Shown here piece by piece: positions 1 through 7,973 of a DNA stretch of 22,181 nucleotides. The position numbers were made by a program, and so were the translations under genes. How positions within the stretch are numbered: position 1 is the stretch's first letter; every line of letters begins with the position of its first letter. Location: positions 1 to 22,181 of the forward strand of contig CAQVQZ010000011.1 in assembly GCA_948902155.1 (NCBI GenBank), read 5' to 3'. Origin of the DNA: an uncultured Oscillibacter sp. GTDB taxonomy: Bacteria; Bacillota_A; Clostridia; Oscillospirales; Oscillospiraceae. The notes below the pieces were generated by a model, which did no database searches, was not told where the DNA came from, and saw only the letters and a program-made list of their open reading frames with translations.

Positions 1-119
1 ACTCCAACCGGGGCCTCCTGAAGATGGTCGGTAAGCGCCGCAGCCTCCTGGACTATCTCCAGAAGAAGGACGTGGAGCGTTACCGCGCCCTCATCGCCAA
101 GCTGGGTATCCGTAAGTAA
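1..119 (+). CDS. rpsO: 30S ribosomal protein S15, C-terminal part
   Basis: Only the last 38 codons and the stop lie in the window; the first whole codon is at base 3. The reading [19 protein letters not shown], followed by a QKKD...[17 protein letters not shown] tail, is the typical C-terminal half of S15, which binds 16S rRNA in the small-subunit platform. The gene ends in TAA and is followed within 12 bases by an intrinsic terminator. Position directly upstream of pnp matches the conserved rpsO-pnp order of bacteria. The 5' part is cut by the window edge, not by mutation. Confidence 0.95.
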   Translation, partial: SNRGLLKMVGKRRSLLDYLQKKDVERYRALIAKLGIRK

Positions 120-130
120 GTGGTCAAAAA

Positions 131-157
131 GGGCGGCGGATATCGTCGCCCTTTTTT
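131..157 (+). terminator. Intrinsic terminator after rpsO
   Basis: An 8-bp stem (GGGCGGCG at 131-138 with CGTCGCCC at 144-151, one G-T wobble) has a 5-base loop and is followed by six T. It is preceded by an A-run at 126-130 that can lengthen the stem. It would separate rpsO from pnp, possibly incompletely. Confidence 0.85.
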
Positions 158-211
158 CCGTGCAGGTATTCCATTTATCCCATCCCAAATCGGGAGCCGT
201 TGCTTTTTGTG

Positions 212-249
212 TTTGAACGTTTGCCCAGGTCCCTGGACGAAGGTTCAAA
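212..249 (+). promoter_or_regulatory. Stem-loop in the pnp leader
   Basis: TTTGAAC (212-218) is matched by GTTCAAA (243-249). Inside it, CCAG (225-228) pairs with CTGG (233-236) around a GTCC loop, and CGT/ACG pairs partly extend the inner helix. The structure ends 46 bases before the pnp start codon. In Escherichia coli a hairpin in the pnp leader is cut by RNase III and mediates autoregulation by PNPase; a similar role here is inference. No convincing promoter was found between 158 and 211. Confidence 0.5.
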
Positions 250-295
250 TACGAAAAGGACCGCTCCCGGACAACAAAAGAAAAGGAGCGTATCT

Positions 296-2446
296 ATGTC
301 TACCATCATCACCCAAAGGCAGTTCCCCCATTACCGCAAGTACGAGATGACCCTGGCGGGCCGGCCCCTGACCCTGGAGGTCGGGAAGCTGGCCGAGCTG
401 GCCAACGCCGCCGTCATGGTGGGCTACGGCGACACCCGCGTGCTGGTGTGCGCCACGGCCTCCGCCCGGCCCCGGGACGGCATCGACTTCTTCCCCCTCA
501 GCGTGGACTTTGAGGAAAAGCTCTACTCCGTGGGCCGCATTCCCGGCAGCTTCAACCGCCGGGAGGGCCGTCCCGGCGAGAAGGGCGTGCTGACCAGCCG
601 GGTCATCGACCGGCCCATCCGGCCCCTGTTCCCCCACGACTTCCGCAACGACGTGAGCATCATGGCCACCGTCATGAGCGTGGATCACGACTGCTCTCCT
701 GAAATCTGCGGCCTCATCGGCGCTTCCGCCGCCCTGGCCATCTCCGACATCCCCTGGCACGGCCCTGTGGGCGCGGTGAAAGTGGGCCTCGTGGACGGCA
801 AGCTCATCTTCAACCCCACCAGCGAGGAGCGGAAGGTCTCCGACCTGGACGTGACCGTGGTGTCCACCGGGAAAAAGGTGGTCATGATCGAGGCCGGGGC
901 CAACGAGGTGGACAACGACACCATGTTCAAGGCCATCCAGATGGCCCACGAGGAGAACCAGAAGCAGGTGGCCCTCATCAACCGGATGGTCAGCGAGATC
1001 GGCAAGGAGAAGTTCGACTACCCCCACGCCGACTTCGACGAGGAGCTCTTCGAGAAGATCGTCGCCGCCACCATGGAGGACGCGAAAGCCGCCATGGACA
1101 CCGACGACAAGAACGTCCGGGAGACCCGGTGGAACGCCCTCATTGAGAAGTGGCACGAGCTGTTCCTGGACGAGTACCCCGAGATGGACAAGTACCTGGA
1201 CGAGATCACCTATAAGTTCCAGAAGAAGATCGTCAAGGCCTGGCTGCTGGAGGGCCATCGGGTGGACGGCCGGCAGAAGAACGAGATCCGGCCCCTGGCC
1301 TCCGAGGTGGGCGTGCTGCCCCGGGCCCACGGCTCCGGCCTCTTCACCCGGGGACAGACCCAGGTCCTGTCCGTGGTCACCCTGGACACCCTCTCCGCCA
1401 ACCAGAAGCTGGACACCATCTGGGAGGAGACCGAGAAGCGCTATATGCACCACTACAACTTCCCCGGCTACAGCGTCGGCGAGGCCAAGCCCGCCCGCTC
1501 TCCGGGACGGCGGGAGATCGGCCACGGCGCTCTGGCCGAGCGGGCCCTGCTGCCCGTCATTCCCGACGTGGAGAAGTTCCCCTATGCCATCCGGGTGGTC
1601 TCCGAGGTCGTGAGCTCCAACGGCTCCACCTCCCAGGGCTCCGTCTGCGGGTCTACCCTGGCCCTGATGGACGCGGGCGTGCCCATCTCCGCCCCCGTGG
1701 CGGGCATCTCCTGCGGCCTCATCCAGGACGACGACGGCGGGTTCACCACCTTCATCGACATCCAGGGCGTGGAGGACTTCCACGGCGAGATGGACTTCAA
1801 GGTGGCGGGCACCAGGAAGGGCATCACCGCCATCCAGATGGACCTGAAGAACGACGGCCTGACCATGGAGATCATCAAGAACGCCTTGGACATCACCTAT
1901 GACGGGCGGTGCCAGATTCTGGACCAGATCATGCTCCCCGCCATCGCCGAGCCCCGGAAGGAGGTCAGCCGCTACGCCCCCAAGATGCTGACCATGCACA
2001 TCGACCCCAGCAGGATTCGGGAGGTCATCGGCTCCGGCGGCAAGGTCATTCAGAAGATCGTGGCGGACACCGGGGCCAAGATCGACATCAACGACGACGG
2101 GTCCATCTTCATCGCGGGCATAGACGCCGCTTCCTGCGACGCCGCCAAGAAGTGCATCGACGATATCGTGTTCGTGCCCGAAATCGGCGCGCTGTACTAC
2201 GGGCGCGTGGTGCGGCTGATGACCTTCGGCGCGTTCGTGGAGCTGGCTCCGGGCAAGGACGGGCTGGTCCACATCTCCAAGCTGGCCGACCACCGCATCG
2301 AGAAGGTGGAGGACGCCTGCAAGATCGGCGACATGATGTGGGTGAAGGTCACCGACATCGACGAGAAGGGCCGGGTGAACCTGAGCCACAAGGACGCCGT
2401 CCGGGAGATCAAGGCCAAGGAGGCCGCCGGGGAGCGGGTCAAATAA
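296..2446 (+). CDS. pnp: Polyribonucleotide nucleotidyltransferase (PNPase)
   Basis: PNPase degrades RNA 3'-to-5' by phosphorolysis, releasing nucleoside diphosphates, and works in mRNA turnover in the cytoplasm. The 716-residue product has the full family length. Order: first RNase PH core (about residues 15-145), all-alpha linker, second RNase PH core (about 325-460) with the GRREIGHGALAERALLP stretch near 405 and SNGSTSQGSVCGS near 441, then a KH domain (about 566-625, core GSGGKVIQKI) and an S1 RNA-binding domain (about 632-700). The start at 296 is chosen because AAAAGGAG lies 6 bases upstream; an in-frame ATG at 200 falls inside the leader hairpin region and would add 32 non-homologous residues. 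A terminator follows 13 bases after the stop. Confidence 0.97.
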   Translation: MSTIITQRQFPHYRKYEMTLAGRPLTLEVGKLAELANAAVMVGYGDTRVLVCATASARPRDGIDFFPLSVDFEEKLYSVGRIPGSFNRREGRPGEKGVLTSRVIDRPIRPLFPHDFRNDVSIMATVMSVDHDCSPEICGLIGASAALAISDIPWHGPVGAVKVGLVDGKLIFNPTSEERKVSDLDVTVVSTGKKVVMIEAGANEVDNDTMFKAIQMAHEENQKQVALINRMVSEIGKEKFDYPHADFDEELFEKIVAATMEDAKAAMDTDDKNVRETRWNALIEKWHELFLDEYPEMDKYLDEITYKFQKKIVKAWLLEGHRVDGRQKNEIRPLASEVGVLPRAHGSGLFTRGQTQVLSVVTLDTLSANQKLDTIWEETEKRYMHHYNFPGYSVGEAKPARSPGRREIGHGALAERALLPVIPDVEKFPYAIRVVSEVVSSNGSTSQGSVCGSTLALMDAGVPISAPVAGISCGLIQDDDGGFTTFIDIQGVEDFHGEMDFKVAGTRKGITAIQMDLKNDGLTMEIIKNALDITYDGRCQILDQIMLPAIAEPRKEVSRYAPKMLTMHIDPSRIREVIGSGGKVIQKIVADTGAKIDINDDGSIFIAGIDAASCDAAKKCIDDIVFVPEIGALYYGRVVRLMTFGAFVELAPGKDGLVHISKLADHRIEKVEDACKIGDMMWVKVTDIDEKGRVNLSHKDAVREIKAKEAAGERVK

Positions 2447-2459
2447 GCAGGATTTTCCA

Positions 2460-2489
2460 GGGGCGGACCGGCGGGTCCGCCCCTTTTTT
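2460..2489 (+). terminator. Intrinsic terminator after pnp
   Basis: A perfect 10-bp stem, GGGGCGGACC (2460-2469) with GGTCCGCCCC (2474-2483), closes a 4-base loop and is followed by six T. Confidence 0.92.
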
Positions 2490-2492
2490 GGC

Positions 2493-2521
2493 TTGCAAGG
2501 GATGGAAGTTTGTGCTATGCT
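2493..2521 (+). promoter_or_regulatory. Sigma-70-type promoter of the S-layer protein gene
   Basis: The -35 TTGCAA (2493-2498), a 17-base spacer and the -10 TATGCT (2516-2521) are in place, with an extended -10 TGC directly before the hexamer. The expected start of transcription near 2528 leaves a leader of about 39 bases before the ATG at 2567. Because it sits within the possible N-terminal extension starting at 2510, it argues against that upstream start. Confidence 0.6.
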
Positions 2522-2566
2522 GTATGTGTAAAAATAGCGCGGCTGCGCGGGAGATCGGAGGAGCGG

Positions 2567-5500
2567 ATGATGAGGCGTTGGATTTGGAGGATTCTGCTGG
2601 CGGCGGCGGTGGCCGCAGCGCTGGTTGGGACGGCTTTGGCGGCGGGAATAGAAGACGATAATTTTACTTATACGGAACGGGCCGATGGAACTCTGGAGGT
2701 TCAGGCGTTCAAAGAGGAAAAACGAGAGGACCGGAATTTGAGGTCCGTGGCGATTCCGGATATGCATGATGGAAAAGTTGTTTCCTCCATTGGGCAGTAT
2801 GCCTTTGGTGGAAAAGATGCATCCGACCTTAAAAGCGCGTATTTGGAGTTTATAACCATTCCTAACAGTGTTAAAACTATAGACTCGAATGCCTTTACTG
2901 GCGCGTCTGCCTTGGATTCGATTGAGATTCCGGGTGGTGTGGTGATTAAAGATCACGCTTTTCAGAATAGCAACAATGTGAGAACGATTGTCATTCATGA
3001 CGACGTGAATGACAGAGGCGAAATTGACTATAGAAGCGCCAGTATCGGAGCAGGCGCTTTTCAGGGTTGCAAGAACCTTCAGAAGGTGGTTCTTCCCAGC
3101 AGCATTATGACCATCAGCGAAAGCGCGTTCAGCGGATGCGGCGAATTGAAGGAGATTGTGATTCCTTTCAGCGTACAGCAGATAGATCAAAATGCGTTTG
3201 CCGGGTGCAACAATTTGAGAAATGTTGTATTTTGCAGAAGCGAAATCATGTTTGGCGCAGATAACAAACTGAATGTATCGGCTGTGTTTCCAACACTCTC
3301 AAAAATCAGCTACATTCACTGCATAAAAGATTCCGAAATATTCAACAGAATGCTTGCCGCAGTGAAAAAGACCGCCCCTGCCGGAACTACTGACGCGGAG
3401 GCATATGCCGCAGAACGCGTGCATCCCATTGCAAAGTCTCCCGAGCAGGAAAAACCGGCCGGCATGACCACTCCCCGGTGTAAAAATCCCGGAACCAACG
3501 GCACGATTACAACCCAGATTATCTGCCAAGGTTATGACATTACGGTTACCACGGAAATTACCAAGGAAGACGGAAGCAAGGAAACCGTAACGGAGCAGAA
3601 GCATATAGATTGTGATTGCGATGCGTTTAAAAACGCGGCACACACGTATACGATTAAGCGCGACGTCTCCGCCGCATATCACAAGCCTGTGAAGGAAGAA
3701 GACGTAAAGTCTACCTGTGTAGAGCATGGCCATACGAATGTAATACGGTGCTCCGAGTGCGACGCGCTGCTTTCATCAACGGAATTGGATTTGGCAGAGC
3801 ATATCTATGATAAGACCAGCGAGACCGTCGAGCGTGCCCTTTTCTCGGTGCGCTGCGACAGCCCGGCAGATAAGGAAGGTTTGGCGTTAGTTACCAAAAA
3901 ATGCAGCGTTTGTAAAAAGTATACTCCGGTGTGTCATATCTGCGAATATCTTGAACTGGAGCTAAAGGACGCTGATGCTGGATTGGAGTCAGCCCGAAAA
4001 GAACTGTCTGACGCGACAGCCGAGGCGGAAAAGGCAAAAAAAGCTTTAACAGAAGCAGAGCAGGCCCTGGCAACCGCTAAAACCGCTCTTGAAGAGGCGG
4101 AAAAGGCGGTGAAGGAAGCCGATGAAGCGCTTAAAAATCTTGATGCAAATGCCACCGCTGAAGAAAAGGATGCCGCTGCGAAAAAACTGACAGCGGCGGA
4201 GCGGGCTAAAGCCCAGGCCGAAATTACACTGGCAGAACGGGAAGCGGAGGCTAAGACAGCGGAAGAAGCTTCTAAAAAAGCAGATGAAGCGAAAAAAGAT
4301 GCTCAAGACATAGTTGACAATGATAAAAATCTCCCTGCCGCACAGGATGCTCTGCGGGCTCACCTTGCGGATGGAGGGCAACACTATGAGTGCGCCAAGT
4401 GCAGTGAGCTGGTAAAGGAAATTGGCACGGCGAAAACGGAAGCGGAGAAGACGGCGGCTAAAGATGCATATACCGACCATCAAACGAATGACACAGATAA
4501 CCACAAACTCACTGATATTACTGATGCTATCAGTGTGAAAAAACTTGCAGTGCCACAACACGAATGGGGCGACGACGAAATCCCGGAAGTAGACGAAAAT
4601 GGTAACCCCATTACAATTCCTCCGTGCGGGTCGGGAGGGTTCGTTGTTATTAAGCCCACGCATACCTGCAAAATCTGCAACACGCAGGAAGAAACCGGCG
4701 AGACGAAGATACTCGACGCAAAAGACGAACACGAACCGGACCAGGACCCGATTATAACCAAGGAACCCACTTGCACGGAGCCAGGCGAGAAAGAATATCC
4801 AGCAGGGACAAAATGCAAAATCTGCGACGAGCCGATTTCGGGCAAGTTTGAAGTGGAAGCTTTGGGCCACGATATGGTCGATGATGGCAAAGGGGAATCG
4901 ATAGTTTCAAAAGAACCCACTTGTGATGCGCCGGGCGAAAGGCTGGTAGTGACAGAAGGAAAACGCTGTCAGCGCGAGGGCTGCGATTACGTAGAGCCCG
5001 GCACTAAAACGACGGAGGTCATTCTTCCCCTGGGCCACAAGTGGGGCGACCCGGTGCCGGTCAATGAGGGCAAGGACGACGTGCCCCCCACCTGCGGCGG
5101 GACGGGCAAAGCCTTTGTGACCGTCACCTGCTCCGTCTGCGGCAAGGAGGAAAAGCAGACCATCGAAATCGCCCCCACCGGACAGCATACCTGGGGCGAC
5201 TGGACCATCACCAAGCAGCCTACCTACACCGAGCCCGGCTCCCAGGAGCGGACCTGCTCCGTCTGCGGCAAGAAGGACGTGCGGGAAATCCCCATCCTGG
5301 GCGAGTGCGAAGAGCATGACTACGGCGAGTGGGAGATCATCAAGCAGCCCACCGCCACCGAGGACGGCTCCCGGAGGCGGGTGTGCAAAATCTGCGGCCA
5401 CGAGGACGTCGAGCGTATCCCCGCCACCGGCGAGGAACCCGTCGACCCCAGCACGAAGGACTTTACCATCGAGTGCATCCAGCCGGTCAACGGCTACATC

Positions 5501-6292
5501 TACGCCCCCGCCACCGCCAAGCGGGGGACCACCGTGACGGTCACCTTCAGCCCCAATTCCGGCTATGAGCTGGACCAGGTGCAGATCACCCAGACCGGCG
5601 GCGGCTACATCACCGCCACCGGCAGCGGCAGCCGCCGGGCCTTTACGATGCCTGCGGCCAACGTGGAGGTCCGGGCGGTCTTCAGCAAGATCGCCGACAG
5701 CTCCACCAACTGGTCCAGCACGTCCACCGGCGCGGTCTCCCGCTGGACCGACCCCAGCCAGACCGCCATCCAGGACGTGCCCCACGCCGGTTCCGCCGGG
5801 CAGCTGTTCTATGACGTGCCCGCCGGGCACTGGGCCTCCGGCGAGATCGCCTGGGCCAGCCAGATGGGCTACATGGCCGGGGACCGCCTGGGCGCGTTCA
5901 ATCCGGACGGGGCCATCAGCCATCAGCAGATGTGGACGGTGCTGGCCCGCATCAGCGGCTACTGGCCCTCGGACATGGCGGACGCCCGCCGCTGGGCCGT
6001 GGACAACGGCTACGCAGAGGGGGCCAACCCCACCGTCTCCGTGACCCGCAGCCAGATGGTGACGGCCCTGTACCGCAGCGCCCGCCTGATGGGCAACATG
6101 AACAACGCCCTGGCCAGCCTGACCGGGTTCACGGACAGCCGCACGATTCCCAGCGCCGCCCGGAACCCCATGGCCTGGGCCGTGGCCAACGGCATCATCA
6201 GCGGCACGTCCAACGGGCGGCTGAATCCCAACGCCACCGTCACACGGGCGCAGTTTGCGGTGTTCCTGTACCGGTTCAACTACCGCGCCTGA
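2567..6292 (+). CDS. S-layer-anchored BspA-like leucine-rich repeat surface protein
   Basis: Predicted secreted, cell-wall-attached protein of 1241 residues. Order: signal peptide (RR...W followed by a hydrophobic stretch ending ALAAG, residues 1-27); BspA/LRR_5 repeats of the form IP..V..I...AF.GC..L (about 58-225); a mixed region with CxxC pairs near 394, 445-460; an Ala/Glu/Lys-rich coiled coil (about 462-585); repeats of a Cys module with TEPG...C.(V/I)CG...IP.G (about 609-945); an InlB-type B-repeat-like beta domain (about 966-1042); and three S-layer homology domains (about 1081 to the end). The start at 2567 follows GGAGGAG by 3 bases; ATG 2570 is equally possible. Sampled lines are 37-53% G+C before about 5,030 and 60-77% after it, so the gene seems mosaic. 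Ligand and role are unknown; adhesion is a family-based guess. Confidence 0.9.
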   Translation: MMRRWIWRILLAAAVAAALVGTALAAGIEDDNFTYTERADGTLEVQAFKEEKREDRNLRSVAIPDMHDGKVVSSIGQYAFGGKDASDLKSAYLEFITIPNSVKTIDSNAFTGASALDSIEIPGGVVIKDHAFQNSNNVRTIVIHDDVNDRGEIDYRSASIGAGAFQGCKNLQKVVLPSSIMTISESAFSGCGELKEIVIPFSVQQIDQNAFAGCNNLRNVVFCRSEIMFGADNKLNVSAVFPTLSKISYIHCIKDSEIFNRMLAAVKKTAPAGTTDAEAYAAERVHPIAKSPEQEKPAGMTTPRCKNPGTNGTITTQIICQGYDITVTTEITKEDGSKETVTEQKHIDCDCDAFKNAAHTYTIKRDVSAAYHKPVKEEDVKSTCVEHGHTNVIRCSECDALLSSTELDLAEHIYDKTSETVERALFSVRCDSPADKEGLALVTKKCSVCKKYTPVCHICEYLELELKDADAGLESARKELSDATAEAEKAKKALTEAEQALATAKTALEEAEKAVKEADEALKNLDANATAEEKDAAAKKLTAAERAKAQAEITLAEREAEAKTAEEASKKADEAKKDAQDIVDNDKNLPAAQDALRAHLADGGQHYECAKCSELVKEIGTAKTEAEKTAAKDAYTDHQTNDTDNHKLTDITDAISVKKLAVPQHEWGDDEIPEVDENGNPITIPPCGSGGFVVIKPTHTCKICNTQEETGETKILDAKDEHEPDQDPIITKEPTCTEPGEKEYPAGTKCKICDEPISGKFEVEALGHDMVDDGKGESIVSKEPTCDAPGERLVVTEGKRCQREGCDYVEPGTKTTEVILPLGHKWGDPVPVNEGKDDVPPTCGGTGKAFVTVTCSVCGKEEKQTIEIAPTGQHTWGDWTITKQPTYTEPGSQERTCSVCGKKDVREIPILGECEEHDYGEWEIIKQPTATEDGSRRRVCKICGHEDVERIPATGEEPVDPSTKDFTIECIQPVNGYIYAPATAKRGTTVTVTFSPNSGYELDQVQITQTGGGYITATGSGSRRAFTMPAANVEVRAVFSKIADSSTNWSSTSTGAVSRWTDPSQTAIQDVPHAGSAGQLFYDVPAGHWASGEIAWASQMGYMAGDRLGAFNPDGAISHQQMWTVLARISGYWPSDMADARRWAVDNGYAEGANPTVSVTRSQMVTALYRSARLMGNMNNALASLTGFTDSRTIPSAARNPMAWAVANGIISGTSNGRLNPNATVTRAQFAVFLYRFNYRA

Positions 6293-6324
6293 CGCCGGAG
6301 AGCGGAGGCAGACAAGTACGACAG

Positions 6325-6357
6325 CAGGGGCGGGCGTCAGGCCCGCCCCTGGTTTTT
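6325..6357 (+). terminator. Intrinsic terminator after the S-layer protein gene, just upstream of mnmE
   Basis: A perfect 11-bp stem, CAGGGGCGGGC (6325-6335) with GCCCGCCCCTG (6341-6351), has a 5-base loop and is followed by G and five T. The T-run ends only 2 bases before the GGAGG of mnmE. Confidence 0.88.
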
Positions 6358-6371
6358 ATGGAGGTTGACGC

Positions 6372-7760
6372 ATGGATACGATCGCGGCCATTGCCGCCGG
6401 GGGCGCGGCTCCCGGCGCCATCGGAGTGGTCCGGGTCTCCGGGCCGGACTGTTTCGCCGTCTGCGGGCGGGTGTTCCGGGGAAGACGGCCCTTTGCGGAG
6501 CAGGAGGCCCGGAAGATGGTTCTGGGGGACTTCCTGGACGCCCAGGGGCGGACCATCGACCGGGGGCTGGCGGTGCGGTTCCCCGCCCCTCACAGCTACA
6601 CCGGGGAGGACGCCGCCGAGTTCCACTGCCATGGGTCCCCGGTGGTGCTGCGGGAGGTGCTGGCGGCGCTGTTCGCCTCCGGGCTTCCCGTGCGGCAGGC
6701 CGGGCCGGGGGAGTTTACGAAACGGGCTTTTTTGAACGGACGGCTGGACCTGACCCAGGCGGAGGCGGTCGTCGACCTCATCGACGCGGAGACCGCCGCC
6801 GCCGCCCGGAACGCCGCCGCCCAGCTGGACGGCGGGCTTCGCCGCCGCTTGGAGCCGGTGCAGGAGGCGCTGCTGGATATCACGTCCCGGTTTTACGCCG
6901 TGGTGGACTACCCCGACGAGGACATCGAGGACGCGGGGCCGGAGGAGACCGCCGCCGCCCTCCGGGAGGCCGAGGCGCGGCTGTCGGCCCTGCTGGACAC
7001 CTGCCGCCGGGGGCGGGTGCTGAAGCGGGGGGTGCGGACCGCCATCGTGGGACTGCCCAACGCGGGGAAATCCTCCCTTTTGAATGCCCTGGCGGGGTAC
7101 GAACGGGCCATCGTCACCGACGTGCCGGGGACGACCCGGGACACGGTGGAGGAGTCCGTCCTCTGCGGCGGGGTGCTGCTGCGGCTGGTGGACACGGCGG
7201 GCCTCCGGGAGACGGAGGACGCGGTGGAGCGCCTGGGTGTGGAGCGCTCCCGGAAGGCCATGGAGACGGCGGACCTCATTTTGCTGGTGGAGGACGGCGC
7301 GGCGGAGCCGGATATCACAGAAGAGCTGGACCTGTGGGAGGCCGTGGCCGGGGCGGGGAAGCCCTGGATCTACATCGCCTCCAAGCGGGACCTCTCCGGC
7401 ATCCTCGGAACCTCCGCAAGCAGTCTCGACGGCCGTGTGCAGCCCGCCGCCAGCGTGTCCGTCTCCTCCGTCACCGGGGAGGGCTTGGACGAGCTGGAGA
7501 AGGCCGTGGCAGCGCTGTTCCCGCCGGGAGCCCCGGAGGAGACGGGGAGCCTCCTGACGGACCAGCGGCAGGAGGAGGCCGCGGGCCGGGCCAGAGCCGC
7601 CGTCCGCCGGGCCCTGGAGGCCCTGGAGGGCGGGCTGACCCCCGACGCGGTGCTCACCGACGCGGAGGAGGCCCTGGACGCCATTGGCGAGCTGACGGGG
7701 CGGACCGCTAGGGAGGAGATCGTGGAGCGCATCTTCTCCCGGTTCTGCGTGGGGAAGTGA
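6372..7760 (+). CDS. mnmE: tRNA uridine-5-carboxymethylaminomethyl modification GTPase MnmE
   Basis: MnmE (TrmE) works with MnmG to modify U34 of tRNAs reading split codon boxes. The 462 residues match the family. Seen: N-terminal folate-binding domain (opening DTIAAIAAGGAAPGAIGVVRVSGPD), helical domain, Ras-like G domain with G1 GLPNAGKSS (about 226), G2 PGTTRDT (about 253), G3 DTAGLRETED (about 274), a G4 position reading SKRD rather than NKxD (about 337), and the C-terminal FCVGK, the equivalent of the catalytic-Cys FC(I/V)GK tail. GGAGG at 6360-6364 lies 7 bases before the ATG. There is no mnmG or rsmG beside it, unlike the usual cluster. No promoter could be read between the terminator and the start, so transcription must come from within or through the upstream gene. 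Confidence 0.97.
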   Translation: MDTIAAIAAGGAAPGAIGVVRVSGPDCFAVCGRVFRGRRPFAEQEARKMVLGDFLDAQGRTIDRGLAVRFPAPHSYTGEDAAEFHCHGSPVVLREVLAALFASGLPVRQAGPGEFTKRAFLNGRLDLTQAEAVVDLIDAETAAAARNAAAQLDGGLRRRLEPVQEALLDITSRFYAVVDYPDEDIEDAGPEETAAALREAEARLSALLDTCRRGRVLKRGVRTAIVGLPNAGKSSLLNALAGYERAIVTDVPGTTRDTVEESVLCGGVLLRLVDTAGLRETEDAVERLGVERSRKAMETADLILLVEDGAAEPDITEELDLWEAVAGAGKPWIYIASKRDLSGILGTSASSLDGRVQPAASVSVSSVTGEGLDELEKAVAALFPPGAPEETGSLLTDQRQEEAAGRARAAVRRALEALEGGLTPDAVLTDAEEALDAIGELTGRTAREEIVERIFSRFCVGK

Positions 7761-7774
7761 GCGGCGAAACAGTT

Positions 7775-7808
7775 TCCCGCCCGGCGCGGGAGGGTAAAAT
7801 TCCCGCGC
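7775..7808. repeat. Three-armed inverted repeat with two mutually exclusive hairpins
   Basis: TCCCGC (7775-7780) can pair with GCGGGA (7786-7791), or GCGCGGGA (7784-7791) can pair with TCCCGCGC (7801-7808). Both use the same middle arm. Neither is followed by a T-run on either strand, so it is not a standard intrinsic terminator. It may form the 3' end of the mnmE transcript. Confidence 0.45.
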
Positions 7809-7865
7809 AAAAAGGGGAAAAGAGAGGGAATCGAAAAATATGTTTTCCAATCCTCCAAAATGTGG

Positions 7866-7894
7866 TTTACAAAACCGCGTCGTGGTGTTACAAT
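7866..7894 (+). promoter_or_regulatory. Strong sigma-70-type promoter of the DUF1836-degV-prmA operon
   Basis: The -35 TTTACA (7866-7871, 5 of 6), a 17-base spacer and the -10 TACAAT (7889-7894, 5 of 6) are present, with TGT before the -10 giving an extended -10. Transcription should start near 7901. Confidence 0.75.
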
Positions 7895-7906
7895 AACCAT
7901 TGCCCA

Positions 7907-7933
7907 GCCGCCCGGCCCGCCGGGCGGCGTTTT
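7907..7933 (+). other. GC-rich hairpin at the 5' end of the operon mRNA
   Basis: A perfect 9-bp stem, GCCGCCCGG (7907-7915) with CCGGGCGGC (7920-7928), has a 4-base loop and is followed by G and four T. With a predicted start near 7901 it would sit at the very 5' end of the mRNA. It could act as an RNA-stabilising cap structure, as an early attenuator, or as a terminator for mnmE transcripts; the sequence alone does not decide. Confidence 0.55.
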
Positions 7934-7973
7934 GATTTCGTTGGACAAACTGGTTGGAAAGAAAGGATATTCC

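Noticed and set aside
200..295. Upstream in-frame start for pnp at 200
   Set aside because: It lacks a ribosome binding site, lies in a structured leader and adds residues without family resemblance; ATG 296 has AAAAGGAG at the right distance.
245..3190. A 981-codon open frame on the minus strand across pnp
   Set aside because: It is antisense to an unmistakable full-length pnp, has Gly/Val/Leu/His-rich low-complexity content typical of the complement of G/C-ending codons, and shows no motif or ribosome binding site.
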